The position numbers were made by a program, and so were the translations under genes. Of a DNA stretch of 22,142 bases, positions 7,812 through 15,444 are shown one piece after another. Every line of letters starts with the position of its first letter. Position 1 is the stretch's first letter. Source of the stretch: JBKQHQ01 sp052148715 (GTDB taxonomy: Bacteria > Pseudomonadota > Alphaproteobacteria > Rhizobiales > Xanthobacteraceae); contig JBKQHQ010000098.1 in NCBI GenBank assembly GCA_052148715.1, forward strand, positions 1 to 22,142. Direction: 5' to 3'. The notes beneath the pieces are model-generated. The model was not told the origin of the DNA, ran no database searches, and worked only from the letters and a program-made list of their open reading frames with translations.

Positions 7812-7898
7812 CGTCATGCCCGCGCTCGTCGCGGGCATCCATGTCTCTGTGGGCGACGAAGCAAGACGTGGATGGCCGTGACGAGCACGGCCATGACG
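7812..7898. repeat. Large imperfect inverted repeat
   Basis: Two 35-base arms (7812-7846 and 7864-7898) are inverted copies with 30/35 matching bases and a 17-base spacer. The arms start cgtcatg and share gctcgtc and catcca. The element lies between two same-strand genes (VOC protein and amidohydrolase), downstream of the former. It differs in sequence from the element at 2471-2602, although both start cgtcat. Confidence 0.7.
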
Positions 7899-7947
7899 TA
7901 AAGAGTATCGCGACGAGCAATAACCGGCGCGCCGCCGTTTTGCGGCG

Positions 7948-8343
7948 TCAGTCGCGGGCTTGTCGCCAGTCGTGCTCGGAGACGTCGAACACCACGCCGT
8001 TCGGGTCCTTGAATTTGTTCTCGGCGTCGACGCCGGGCAGCGAGGGAAGTTTTAGAAAAAATTTTCCGCCCTCTTCCTCGATCATCTTCTTGGTCTCGTT
8101 GTAGTCGTCGACGATGAAGCCGAAATGGTGCAGGCCGGCCCAATCGGGTCCGTTGACGCCGCCCGTCGTGCCTTTGGGGAAATGCAGCAGGGTCAGGTTC
8201 ATCACCCCGTCCGAGAGCATGATCGCATTGCCGATCTCGGTCTCGGCCTTCACCACGCGCTTGAGCTCGAAGCACTTTTCGTAGAACGCCGCGGCTTTTT
8301 CCAGGTCGGGCACCTGCATGGCGACGTGGCGGAGCTTGGCCAT
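7948..8343 (-). CDS. VOC (glyoxalase/bleomycin resistance/dioxygenase) family protein
   Basis: The 131-residue protein forms a single two-module VOC domain of typical length. Possible metal ligands are H6 (RHVAMQV), the HH at 72-73 (LHHFGF) and, in the C-terminal strand (DPNGVVFDVSEH), D120 where many members have glutamate. Members include glyoxalase I, epimerases, dioxygenases and resistance proteins; the reaction here cannot be fixed. I chose ATG at 8343 because the domain begins immediately (MAKLRHVAMQVPDLEKAAAF) and GAGAGGA lies just upstream. The open frame runs on to 8661, but that part overlaps the divergent oxidoreductase gene and shows no family similarity. The gene is divergent from the oxidoreductase and has an inverted repeat downstream. 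Confidence 0.88.
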   Translation of the reverse strand: MAKLRHVAMQVPDLEKAAAFYEKCFELKRVVKAETEIGNAIMLSDGVMNLTLLHFPKGTTGGVNGPDWAGLHHFGFIVDDYNETKKMIEEEGGKFFLKLPSLPGVDAENKFKDPNGVVFDVSEHDWRQARD

Positions 8344-8493
8344 GGTCTTAGTCCTCTCGAAATTGCCGATGCTGTCTCGGATCTGGGAATAGCCTAGCAC
8401 ATCTTGCGCATCCGCCAATGGAGAGGAGGTCGCGACGAGAGGCTCAAGAGACGGCGATTTGCGGTGCGCGGGTTCGGGCTGCATGTTCCGGGC

Positions 8494-9765
8494 ATGGGTC
8501 CGCAAGTCGCGCCGTCGAACGGCCGCGTTATTGTTGTTGGTGCCGGCATCGTCGGTACATGCTGCGCGCTCTTTCTGCAGCGCGAAGGCTTTCGTGTGAC
8601 CCTCATGGACCACGACGAGCCCGGCAGCGGCTGCTCCGCCGGGAATGCCGGGATCATTCATTCAGGCTCGATCTTGCCGCTCGCGACGCCCGGAATCCTA
8701 CGCCGGGTTCCCGGCATGCTCGTCGATCCGGAAGGGCCGCTGCTCATCCGCTGGCGCTACCTCCCGGCGCTGTTGCCCTGGGTACTGCATCTCGCGCGTA
8801 GCGCCGCGCCCGCCCGCATCGAGGCGACGTCGCGCGCGCTGACTACCCTCTTGCGCGGCGCGATGGAGGCGTATCGGACGTTCATCCCCCGCGTGCGGAT
8901 CCATCATCTGTTCAAGGATCAGGGCGAGCTCTATGTCTTTCGTGGCGAGGCCGCCGGTTCCGCGATTGCCGACAAGCTCGCGCTTTACCAGAGGCACGGC
9001 ATTGCCGCCGTCGAGCTCGGCGCTGCCGCGTTGCGCGAACGGGAGCCGGCCCTGTCGAGCGCGTACGCGCGCGGATATCATCTGCCCGGCAGCGCCTATA
9101 CGGTCGATCCGCGCGCCTTGACGCGCGCGCTTGCCGCGGGCTTCGTTGACGAGGGTGGGGAGCTGTTGCGCGCGCATGTGCGCGGCGTTGGCCGCAGGGA
9201 TCGCGGCGTCGTTGTCGAGACGACCGGTCCGACTTTGACGTGCGACCGGCTCGTCATCGCGGCCGGCGCCTATTCCAGGCCGCTCGCGCGGCAAGCGGGG
9301 GTCGACGTGCCGCTCGAGACCTTGCGCGGCTATCACCTCGATCTGCCTTCCTCCGGCGTAAGGCTAAACGGGCCGGTGATCGAGGGCGCGATGAATTTCG
9401 GCGTGACGCCGATGGCGAAAGGCGTGCGCCTCGCCGGCACCATCGAGCTTGCCGGCCTGCACGCACCGCCGAATTGGCGCCGCGCGGATATGCTGTTGCG
9501 GCTGGCGAAGGCCATGCTGCCGGCGCTCGACGGCAGGCATGCGATCCGCTGGATGGGGCACCGGCCGGGCCTGCCGGACAGCCTGCCGATGATCGGTCCC
9601 GTTCCTCAATGGCCGGCGATCTGGTTTGCTTTCGGCCACGGCCAGCTTGGTTTGACCACTGCCGCCGTCACCGGGCGGCTCGTCGCCGATGCAATAGTTG
9701 GCCGCACGCCCGGCGTCGACTTGTCGCCCTTTCGCGTTGATCGGTTCTTGCCCTTGCGCGGCTAA
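8494..9765 (+). CDS. FAD-dependent amine oxidoreductase (DadA-like, DAO family)
   Basis: The roughly 423-residue protein has an N-terminal dinucleotide-binding fold, G16-A-G18-I-V-G21, ending in an acidic residue (D39), and the DadA-type segment GSGCSAGNAGIIHSGS that contacts FAD. The C-terminal part has the second FAD segment, WMGHRPGLPDSLPMIGPV, then FAFGHGQLGLTTAAVTGRLVADAI, as in D-amino acid dehydrogenases. It probably oxidises a D-amino acid or other amine at the membrane, passing electrons to quinone; the substrate is inferred. The start is uncertain: ATG 8494 places the fold correctly but has only a weak ribosome site, while a strong GAGAGGAGG at 8421-8429 has no start codon at the right distance. 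It is divergent from the VOC gene. Confidence 0.87.
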   Translation: MGPQVAPSNGRVIVVGAGIVGTCCALFLQREGFRVTLMDHDEPGSGCSAGNAGIIHSGSILPLATPGILRRVPGMLVDPEGPLLIRWRYLPALLPWVLHLARSAAPARIEATSRALTTLLRGAMEAYRTFIPRVRIHHLFKDQGELYVFRGEAAGSAIADKLALYQRHGIAAVELGAAALREREPALSSAYARGYHLPGSAYTVDPRALTRALAAGFVDEGGELLRAHVRGVGRRDRGVVVETTGPTLTCDRLVIAAGAYSRPLARQAGVDVPLETLRGYHLDLPSSGVRLNGPVIEGAMNFGVTPMAKGVRLAGTIELAGLHAPPNWRRADMLLRLAKAMLPALDGRHAIRWMGHRPGLPDSLPMIGPVPQWPAIWFAFGHGQLGLTTAAVTGRLVADAIVGRTPGVDLSPFRVDRFLPLRG

Positions 9766-9778
9766 TGAGGAGGACCGC

Positions 9779-9802
9779 ATGAGCTTTGCGCCCCCTGGAT
9801 GA
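9779..9802 (+). other. Seven-codon ORF behind a strong ribosome-binding site (gene remnant or leader)
   Basis: Thirteen bases after the oxidoreductase stop, GAGGAGGACCGC leads into an ATG that opens only seven codons (MSFAPPG) before a TGA. A second ATG overlaps that stop and opens about 28 more codons. The site looks like the start of a gene whose body has been lost by deletion or frameshift, or a leader peptide. No protein family can be assigned to it. Confidence 0.3.
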
Positions 9803-9923
9803 CTGGCAATTCACCAGCCGCGTCGAGACCGTCTGCACAAGGTGGAAATCCCAAGGAAAGGATGACGACGTCGGACCGTCGATGCTAGTTTCCGTATGGG
9901 CTTCATGGCTGGCGGATCGAATC

Positions 9924-11417
9924 ATGCGAGGCGGGTTTGTCGCTTGGGCGTTGGCTGCAACGGTGCTGCTCGCCCTAAGCGCGTTGTTGCCCGTGCGCGC
10001 GGCGGCCGACGACCGAACGCTATGCGATGGCAACGATACGCCGCCGGATGCGAGGATCGCCGCCTGCACCGCGATGATTGCGCGCGGAGTCGAGCGTGTG
10101 GAGGTCCGCTCGCGCGTCGCGGGCTATGTGCAGGCGGTTCACGTTCGTGAAGGCGCGTCCGTCCGGGCCGGGGATTTGCTCGTCACCGTTGATCAGCGCC
10201 TGTTTCGGGCCCAAGTCCAGCAGGCCGAAGCCCAGGTGTCCGCCGCGCAAGCGCGCATGTCGCTTGCCAAGCAGGAGTTGGATCGCGGCCAGCAGCGCGG
10301 CACCTCTCTAGCTGACCTTGACACGCGCCGCAACGCGCAACGCGAGGCCGAGGCCAACCTGCGTACCGCCCAGGCTGTGCGCCAATCCGCCTTGACGAAT
10401 CTCCTCGACACTGAGATCCGTGCGCCTGTGACCGGGCGCGTCGGCAAGCTGGAGGTCGATCCCGGCAGCCTCGTCCAATCCGGCGATCCGCCCCTCGCGA
10501 CCATCGAGTTAGGCACCCCGATCACCGCCAGCTTGCTCAATCGCGGCAACGCCTGGAGCGCCAAGGGCGACCTTGACCGCGCAGTTGCTGACTACAATGA
10601 GGCGATCCGCCTCGACGAGAAAAACGCGGCTGCCTTGACCGCCCTGGACCAGGCGCGCCGCGTGCTGGCGGCGAGGCCTGCGCCGGCGACGTCGCTGCAG
10701 ACCGGCGCTCGGCCGGTGAAGGAGACCCGCATCGCTCTCGTGATCGGCAACTCGAGCTACAAGGCCGTCGCGACACTCCCTAATCCTCGCCGCGACGCTG
10801 CGGCTTTCGCAGCCGCATTGCGCGCGGTCGGATTCCAGACGGTCACGGTCGCGAGCGACCTGACCCGGGAAAAGTTCGTTGACGCCTTGCGCTCCTTCGC
10901 CGCGGAGGCCGAGAAGGCCGACTGGGCGGTGGTCTATTTCGCCGGGCACGGTATCGAGATCGGCGGCGTCAATTATCTCGTCCCGGTCGATGCCAAACTC
11001 GTCTCTGATCGCGACGCGCAATACGATGCGGTCTCCTTGGAGCAGGTCGTCGGCGCCGTGGAAGCGGCGAAGAAAATGCGGCTCGTCATCATCGACGCCT
11101 GCCGCGAGAACCCATTCGCGCAGCAGATGAAGCGTACCGTTGCGTCCCGGTCGATCAGCCGGGGTCTCGGCCGGATCGAACCTGAAGGCGGGACGCTCGT
11201 CGCCTATTCGGCCAAGCACGGCGAGATCGCGCTCGACGGGGACGGCACCAACAGCCCGTTCGTGACGGCTCTGATCCGGCACCTGCCGACACCCGGCGTG
11301 GAGATCAACAAATTTTTTCGCCTCGTCCGCGACGAGGTCCTGACGGCGACCGCACGTAAGCAGGAGCCGTTCGTCTACGGCTCGTTGCCGAGCGAAGATT
11401 TTTTCTTCGTACAGTAA
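9924..11417 (+). CDS. Exported caspase-like (peptidase C14) protein with an inserted membrane-fusion-protein segment and TPR-like region
   Basis: From ATG 9924 the protein has 497 residues: signal peptide (1-28), half a TPR-like hairpin (43-55, DARIAACTAMIARG), a segment resembling HlyD/AcrA membrane fusion proteins (about 56-202), the rest of the TPR-like unit (203-235, LLNRGNAWSAKGDLDRAVAD), a linker, and a caspase p20-like domain (267-497). The inserted part has a first lipoyl half (VAGYVQAVHVREGASVRAGD), an Ala/Gln-rich helical hairpin (91-160) and a second lipoyl half (TEIRAPVTGRVGKLEVDPGS); the beta-barrel of true fusion proteins is missing. The catalytic dyad is present: H342 (YFAGHG) and C393 (IIDACRENPF). 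It is probably a periplasmic Cys endopeptidase of the orthocaspase/metacaspase relatives. In-frame ATGs at 9882 and 9786-region starts are possible, but 9924 gives the cleanest signal peptide. Substrate and role are unknown. Confidence 0.9.
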   Translation: MRGGFVAWALAATVLLALSALLPVRAAADDRTLCDGNDTPPDARIAACTAMIARGVERVEVRSRVAGYVQAVHVREGASVRAGDLLVTVDQRLFRAQVQQAEAQVSAAQARMSLAKQELDRGQQRGTSLADLDTRRNAQREAEANLRTAQAVRQSALTNLLDTEIRAPVTGRVGKLEVDPGSLVQSGDPPLATIELGTPITASLLNRGNAWSAKGDLDRAVADYNEAIRLDEKNAAALTALDQARRVLAARPAPATSLQTGARPVKETRIALVIGNSSYKAVATLPNPRRDAAAFAAALRAVGFQTVTVASDLTREKFVDALRSFAAEAEKADWAVVYFAGHGIEIGGVNYLVPVDAKLVSDRDAQYDAVSLEQVVGAVEAAKKMRLVIIDACRENPFAQQMKRTVASRSISRGLGRIEPEGGTLVAYSAKHGEIALDGDGTNSPFVTALIRHLPTPGVEINKFFRLVRDEVLTATARKQEPFVYGSLPSEDFFFVQ

Positions 11418-11626
11418 TGAAATCCACGGCGTTCCCTATAACGTTCCTTGGGAGCGCCGGAAGGACTGGCCGTTCCTTCTGCTCAGGGTTGCGAAATACG
11501 ATTGGCTCAAGAGCGAGAGCAAATCCGAGGTCCTTATGGAAGGCTTTGCCGTTGGATAGACGATAGATTAATGTTCCACGGATCACTTTTGCCGTCAGCT
11601 ACCGCAGCTCTCGAAAGGGTACCGCA

Positions 11627-12940
11627 GTGACCGAGACCGAACCACCGTCGCTCATTCTCAATGTCGCCGTGCTGGGCCTCGGCATGCACCTCGGCGCTTG
11701 GCGCTACGGCGACGGTGATCCCTTCGCCTTTACGGACGTTGGGTACTATCAGGAGATCGCAAGACTGGCCGAGATCGGCCGCCTGCATGCGGTCTTTCTG
11801 GCCGATACGCTCGCCTGCGCCGAGGAGAATTTCGAGCGCCCGAACCTCGGCGCCATGGATCCGACCCTTGCCCTCGCCGCGGTTGCAACCGCTACCGAGC
11901 ACGTCGGGTTGGTCGCAACCGCATCGACCACCTACAACGAGCCGTACAATCTCGCCCGCCGGTTTGCCACCCTCGACCATCTCAGCCACGGGCGGGCCGC
12001 CTGGAACATCGTGACGACGTTCGTACCGGATGTTGCGGCAAATTTCGGCACGGCGCAGTTGCCGAACCACGACGACCGCTACGAGCGCGCCGAGGAGTTC
12101 GTCGATATCGTGATCCGGCTGTGGGAGAGCTGGGAGGACGACGCGCTGATCGGCGATAAGGCGTCCGGAAAGTTCGCCGACGCTGCGCGGGTGCATGCGA
12201 TCAACCACAAAGGTCCGCACTACTCCGTGCGCGGCCCGCTCACGCTGCCGCGCTCGCCGCAAGGCTGGCCCGTGCTCTTTCAGTCCGGCTCATCCGAGAC
12301 GGGACGCGATCTCGCGGCGCGTTTCGCCAATGCGGTCTTCACGCCGCAAAACACGATCGCCGCGGCAAAGGAATTCCGCGCCGACGTGCGGCGCCGCTGC
12401 GAGAAATTCGGCCGCAGCCCCGACGAGATAAAAATTCTTCCGGGCTTCCTGCCGATTCTCGGCGGCACCGAGGCGCAGGCGCGGGCCCGCAAGGACGAAC
12501 TCGACGAGCTGAGCGGACAGGCCGAGCTGAAGAAGCTCGCCCTTCGAGTCGGCGTGAAGGTCGAGGATCTCAAGCTCGACGCGCCGCTGCCGCTCGAGCG
12601 GATCAAGGCGAACGGCAATTTCCGGGCGTCCGAGGGATTCCGCTCGGCGGTGGTGCGGCTCGGGGTTGAGGAAGGACTGACCGTGCGAGAAATTCTTTAC
12701 CGCAACGGCGGCGGGCACAAGCAGGTGGTCGGCACCCCCGAGCAGGTCGCCGATCTGATCGAGACCTGGCATCGGGAAGGAGCGGTCGACGGCTTCAATC
12801 TGATGATTGACGTATTGCCGTCCGGACTGCGCGATTTCGTCGAGCAAGTGATCCCGTTGCTGCAGCGGCGTGGCGTTTTTCGCCGGGAGTATGCCGGCAA
12901 TACCTTGCGCTCGAATCTCGGTCTCACACTTCCGCACTGA
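11627..12940 (+). CDS. LLM-class flavin-dependent monooxygenase, NtaA/SnaA/DszA family
   Basis: The 437-residue protein shows the bacterial-luciferase-like signatures of the NtaA/SnaA/DszA group: GMHLGAWR near the N-terminus, then AVFLAD, ASTTYNEPYNLARRFATLD, GRAAWNIVTT, HDDRYERAEEFV and LWESWEDDA. These enzymes use reduced FMN from a separate reductase to oxidise nitrilotriacetate, pristinamycin precursors, dibenzothiophene sulfone and other compounds; the substrate here is unknown and no reductase gene is adjacent. The start is a GTG at 11627 preceded by AAAGGG about 8 bases upstream; an ATG alternative near the N-terminus would remove the conserved first strand. It lies 209 bases downstream of the caspase-like gene and 54 bases upstream of the transporter gene, with which it may form an operon. 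Confidence 0.92.
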   Translation: MTETEPPSLILNVAVLGLGMHLGAWRYGDGDPFAFTDVGYYQEIARLAEIGRLHAVFLADTLACAEENFERPNLGAMDPTLALAAVATATEHVGLVATASTTYNEPYNLARRFATLDHLSHGRAAWNIVTTFVPDVAANFGTAQLPNHDDRYERAEEFVDIVIRLWESWEDDALIGDKASGKFADAARVHAINHKGPHYSVRGPLTLPRSPQGWPVLFQSGSSETGRDLAARFANAVFTPQNTIAAAKEFRADVRRRCEKFGRSPDEIKILPGFLPILGGTEAQARARKDELDELSGQAELKKLALRVGVKVEDLKLDAPLPLERIKANGNFRASEGFRSAVVRLGVEEGLTVREILYRNGGGHKQVVGTPEQVADLIETWHREGAVDGFNLMIDVLPSGLRDFVEQVIPLLQRRGVFRREYAGNTLRSNLGLTLPH

Positions 12941-12994
12941 TCGCCGCATGGCGGCCGTGTTGCCCGTCGTCGTGATGACCAGCGCGGCCGGTGA

Positions 12995-13852
12995 ATGACC
13001 AGCGAAATTGCCTACGCGCTTGCCGCACTGGTCTCCTACGGCCTCGGCGATTTCATCTACAAGCGCGCCGCGAGTGCCGGCATCGCGGCCGAGCACTTTC
13101 TCATGGGGCAGGCGTGGTTCTTCTGCCCCGCGGTGATTGGCTATGCGTGGGTCACCAGGACGCTTGATTTTGGACCGCCTGCTTGCTGGGGAGGCCTTGC
13201 CGGCCTGTTCCTCCTGATCGGCTTCTTCAATTACGTCCGCAGCCTGCGGTCCGGCTCAGTCAGCATCATTGCGCCGGTGTTCCGTCTGAACTTCATTGTC
13301 ACCGCAGCGCTCGCGATCGGATGGCTCGGCGAGCCGGTGACGGTAAGCAAGATCAGCGGCTTCGTGTTGGCGCTGATCGCCGGCTGGCTCCTGTTGGGCG
13401 AACCGGAGCCCGGCCGCGTCACCGATCCGGCTGCCGCACGCCGCTCGCTGGTGCAGGTCGTCGTAGCGACCGTCGCGATGGGGGTGGCGAATTTTTGCCA
13501 CAAGCTCGGCCTCGTCGGCGGGGCAACGCCGGAGACCATGCTAGCGGCCCAAGCCATCGTATTCAGCGTGCTCGTGACGGCGATGGCCTATGCGATGAAC
13601 GGCACGATCCGGTTGCCGGCCGGCGTTGCCGGGCATTCGGCCGCGGCCGCTTTCGTGCTCATGGCGGCGTTCTTGTTCCTGCTGCACGGCATGCGCCATG
13701 GCGACGCCAGTGTCGTCGTCCCGATCGCCCAGATGGGCTTCGGCATCGCCGCCGTGCTCGGCGTGGTATTTTTCAAGGAAGCCCTGACGGCCCGGAAGAT
13801 CGCCGGCCTGGGCGCGGCCGGCGTAGCGCTACTCGTGCTGGCGCTCGGTTGA
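12995..13852 (+). CDS. EamA/DMT-superfamily transporter
   Basis: The 285-residue integral inner-membrane protein has about ten predicted membrane helices arranged as two EamA repeats of five. The first repeat ends around WLLLGEPEP and the second shows the family ending VVPIAQMGFGIAAVLGVVFFKEALTARKIAGL, including the FKE(A/P) motif after helix 9. Members export or import small metabolites; no substrate can be named. ATG at 12995 has a modest GGTGA just upstream. The gene starts 54 bases after the flavin monooxygenase, so the pair may share a transcript. Its end lies 12 bases from the convergent EmrB-like gene. Confidence 0.9.
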   Translation: MTSEIAYALAALVSYGLGDFIYKRAASAGIAAEHFLMGQAWFFCPAVIGYAWVTRTLDFGPPACWGGLAGLFLLIGFFNYVRSLRSGSVSIIAPVFRLNFIVTAALAIGWLGEPVTVSKISGFVLALIAGWLLLGEPEPGRVTDPAAARRSLVQVVVATVAMGVANFCHKLGLVGGATPETMLAAQAIVFSVLVTAMAYAMNGTIRLPAGVAGHSAAAAFVLMAAFLFLLHGMRHGDASVVVPIAQMGFGIAAVLGVVFFKEALTARKIAGLGAAGVALLVLALG

Positions 13853-13864
13853 ATGTCAGCTCAG

Positions 13865-15430
13865 CTAGTGCGCACCCGAGGCGGCGCCCGCCGGAACGGC
13901 CGGACGTTGCATGACAATGCCGAGCGCGGCGAGCGCAACGAACAAGATCGTCAGCAACAGAAACACATCGGAGAAGCTCATCACCGTCGCCTCACGCCGC
14001 GCCAAGAGCGACATCTGCTTGAGCGCCATCAGCTGCGCGTTGCTGCCGAAGTCTTGGAAGCGCGCGGTGAGATTGGCGAGCATCTCGGTCGCGGCGACGC
14101 TCGACCAATTCACTGCCTCATGCAGGCGCGCGAGATGCAGGTCCATCCGGTTATTGAGGAGGGTGTTGAGCGCTGCGAGCCCGATGGCGCCGCCAAGGTT
14201 GCGCGTGAGATTGAACAGGCCGGAGGCGTTTTTCACCCGGTCCGGCGGCAGCGTGCCGAGCGCGGCATTGGTGACCGGGACCATCGCGCACATCAGTCCG
14301 ATGCCGCGCAGAACCTGCGGCCAAAACAGCTCCCAGAAATCCCAATCCTTCGTCATATAGTGCACGTCGAAGGTGCCGAGAGCGAACAGCAAGAACCCGC
14401 CGATCAGCATGAAGCGCGGATCAAATTTCGTGACCAGCCGACCGACGAGGGGTGCAGTGAAAAACATTGCGAGCCCCGAGACGAACATCGTCTCGCCGAT
14501 CATCAGCGAGTTATAGCCGCGCACTTGCGCCAGATAGAGCGGATAGAGGTAGGTCAGCCCGTAAAGTCCGATCCCGAGCACGAACGAGAACATGCTGCCG
14601 ATCGCAAAATTGCGGTTGCCGAAGGCACGCAGATCGACGATGGGCACGCGCGCCGTGAAGGCGCGGTAGAAGAACGCCACCGCCGATACCGCCGAGATGA
14701 TCGCCGCATAGGCGATGGCTTCGTCCTGCAGCCAATCATGGCGCGGGCCCTCCTCGAGCGCATATTCGAGCGCGCCGAGAAAGCCGGCCATCGCTATCAG
14801 GCCCCACCAATCGAAGTGATCGAGCAGGGAATAGTCCGGCTTGTCGAAATCGATCAATGCCAGGGCCGCAACGGTGATGGCGATCCCAGGAATGACATTG
14901 ATGAAGAACAGCCAATGCCACGACAAGGCTTCGGTGAGATAGCCGCCGACCGTCGGGCCGATCGTCGGCGCCAGCGTTGCAATCAAGCCGATGATGGGCG
15001 TTACGGCGGCCTGGCGCGACTTCGGAAAGACCGTGAAGGCCGCGGCGAAAACGGTCGGGATCATGCCGCCGCCGATGAAGCCTTGCACGGCGCGCCAGAC
15101 GATCATGCTGTCGATCGACGACGTTGTGCCGCACATGAAGCTCGCGAACGTGAACCCCGCGCATGAGATGGCGAACAGCGTACGCGTCCCGAGCGCTCGG
15201 GAGAGGAAACCGGAGAGCGGGATCGCCACCACCTCGGCAATCAAATACGCCGTCTGAACCCAGGGGATTTCGTCGCTTGAAGCCGCAAGCCCTGCCTGAA
15301 TCTCCGACAACGACGCCGAGACGATCTGGATGTCGAGAAAGGCCATGAACATGCCGACGCACATCGCCATGAAGGCGATCATTCGGCGCGGATCGATGCG
15401 GTCTACTGCGTCTTGAGCGGGGGAGTCCAT
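13865..15430 (-). CDS. emrB: DHA2-family MFS multidrug efflux transporter (EmrB-like)
   Basis: The 521-residue inner-membrane protein has about 14 predicted helices, as in drug:H+ antiporter-2 transporters. Motif D1-like FLDIQIVSASL is in helix 1 (D33), the motif A region GFLSRALGTRT follows helix 2, and the antiporter motif C segment APTIGPTVGGYL is at 154-165. It should pump hydrophobic toxic compounds, working with the membrane fusion protein encoded 14 bases upstream in the same operon. ATG at 15430 has GGAGG eight bases before it. The D1 motif usually reads LDxTIVxxALP; Q replaces T here. The symbol reflects the operon type and family; one-to-one equivalence with E. coli EmrB is not shown. 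Confidence 0.92.
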   Translation of the reverse strand: MDSPAQDAVDRIDPRRMIAFMAMCVGMFMAFLDIQIVSASLSEIQAGLAASSDEIPWVQTAYLIAEVVAIPLSGFLSRALGTRTLFAISCAGFTFASFMCGTTSSIDSMIVWRAVQGFIGGGMIPTVFAAAFTVFPKSRQAAVTPIIGLIATLAPTIGPTVGGYLTEALSWHWLFFINVIPGIAITVAALALIDFDKPDYSLLDHFDWWGLIAMAGFLGALEYALEEGPRHDWLQDEAIAYAAIISAVSAVAFFYRAFTARVPIVDLRAFGNRNFAIGSMFSFVLGIGLYGLTYLYPLYLAQVRGYNSLMIGETMFVSGLAMFFTAPLVGRLVTKFDPRFMLIGGFLLFALGTFDVHYMTKDWDFWELFWPQVLRGIGLMCAMVPVTNAALGTLPPDRVKNASGLFNLTRNLGGAIGLAALNTLLNNRMDLHLARLHEAVNWSSVAATEMLANLTARFQDFGSNAQLMALKQMSLLARREATVMSFSDVFLLLTILFVALAALGIVMQRPAVPAGAASGAH

Positions 15431-15444
15431 GGCCGGCGCCTCCG

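Noticed and set aside
8344..8661. N-terminal extension of the VOC protein
   Set aside because: The domain starts at the internal ATG with a good ribosome site, and the extension overlaps the divergent oxidoreductase gene.
10509..11282. 257-codon open frame on the minus strand
   Set aside because: Antisense of the caspase-like gene; no motifs, while the plus strand has a full catalytic dyad.
11413..11560. Stop-free frame right after the caspase-like gene that reads like protein (about 47 codons)
   Set aside because: It has no start codon in frame and no recognisable domain. A second frame opening at the TAATG overlap is also open, so chance is as likely as a remnant.
13853..15166. 437-codon open frame on the plus strand
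   Set aside because: It is the antisense shadow of the EmrB-like gene; its composition (Arg, Glu, His rich, no domains) is typical of antisense frames in GC-rich DNA.
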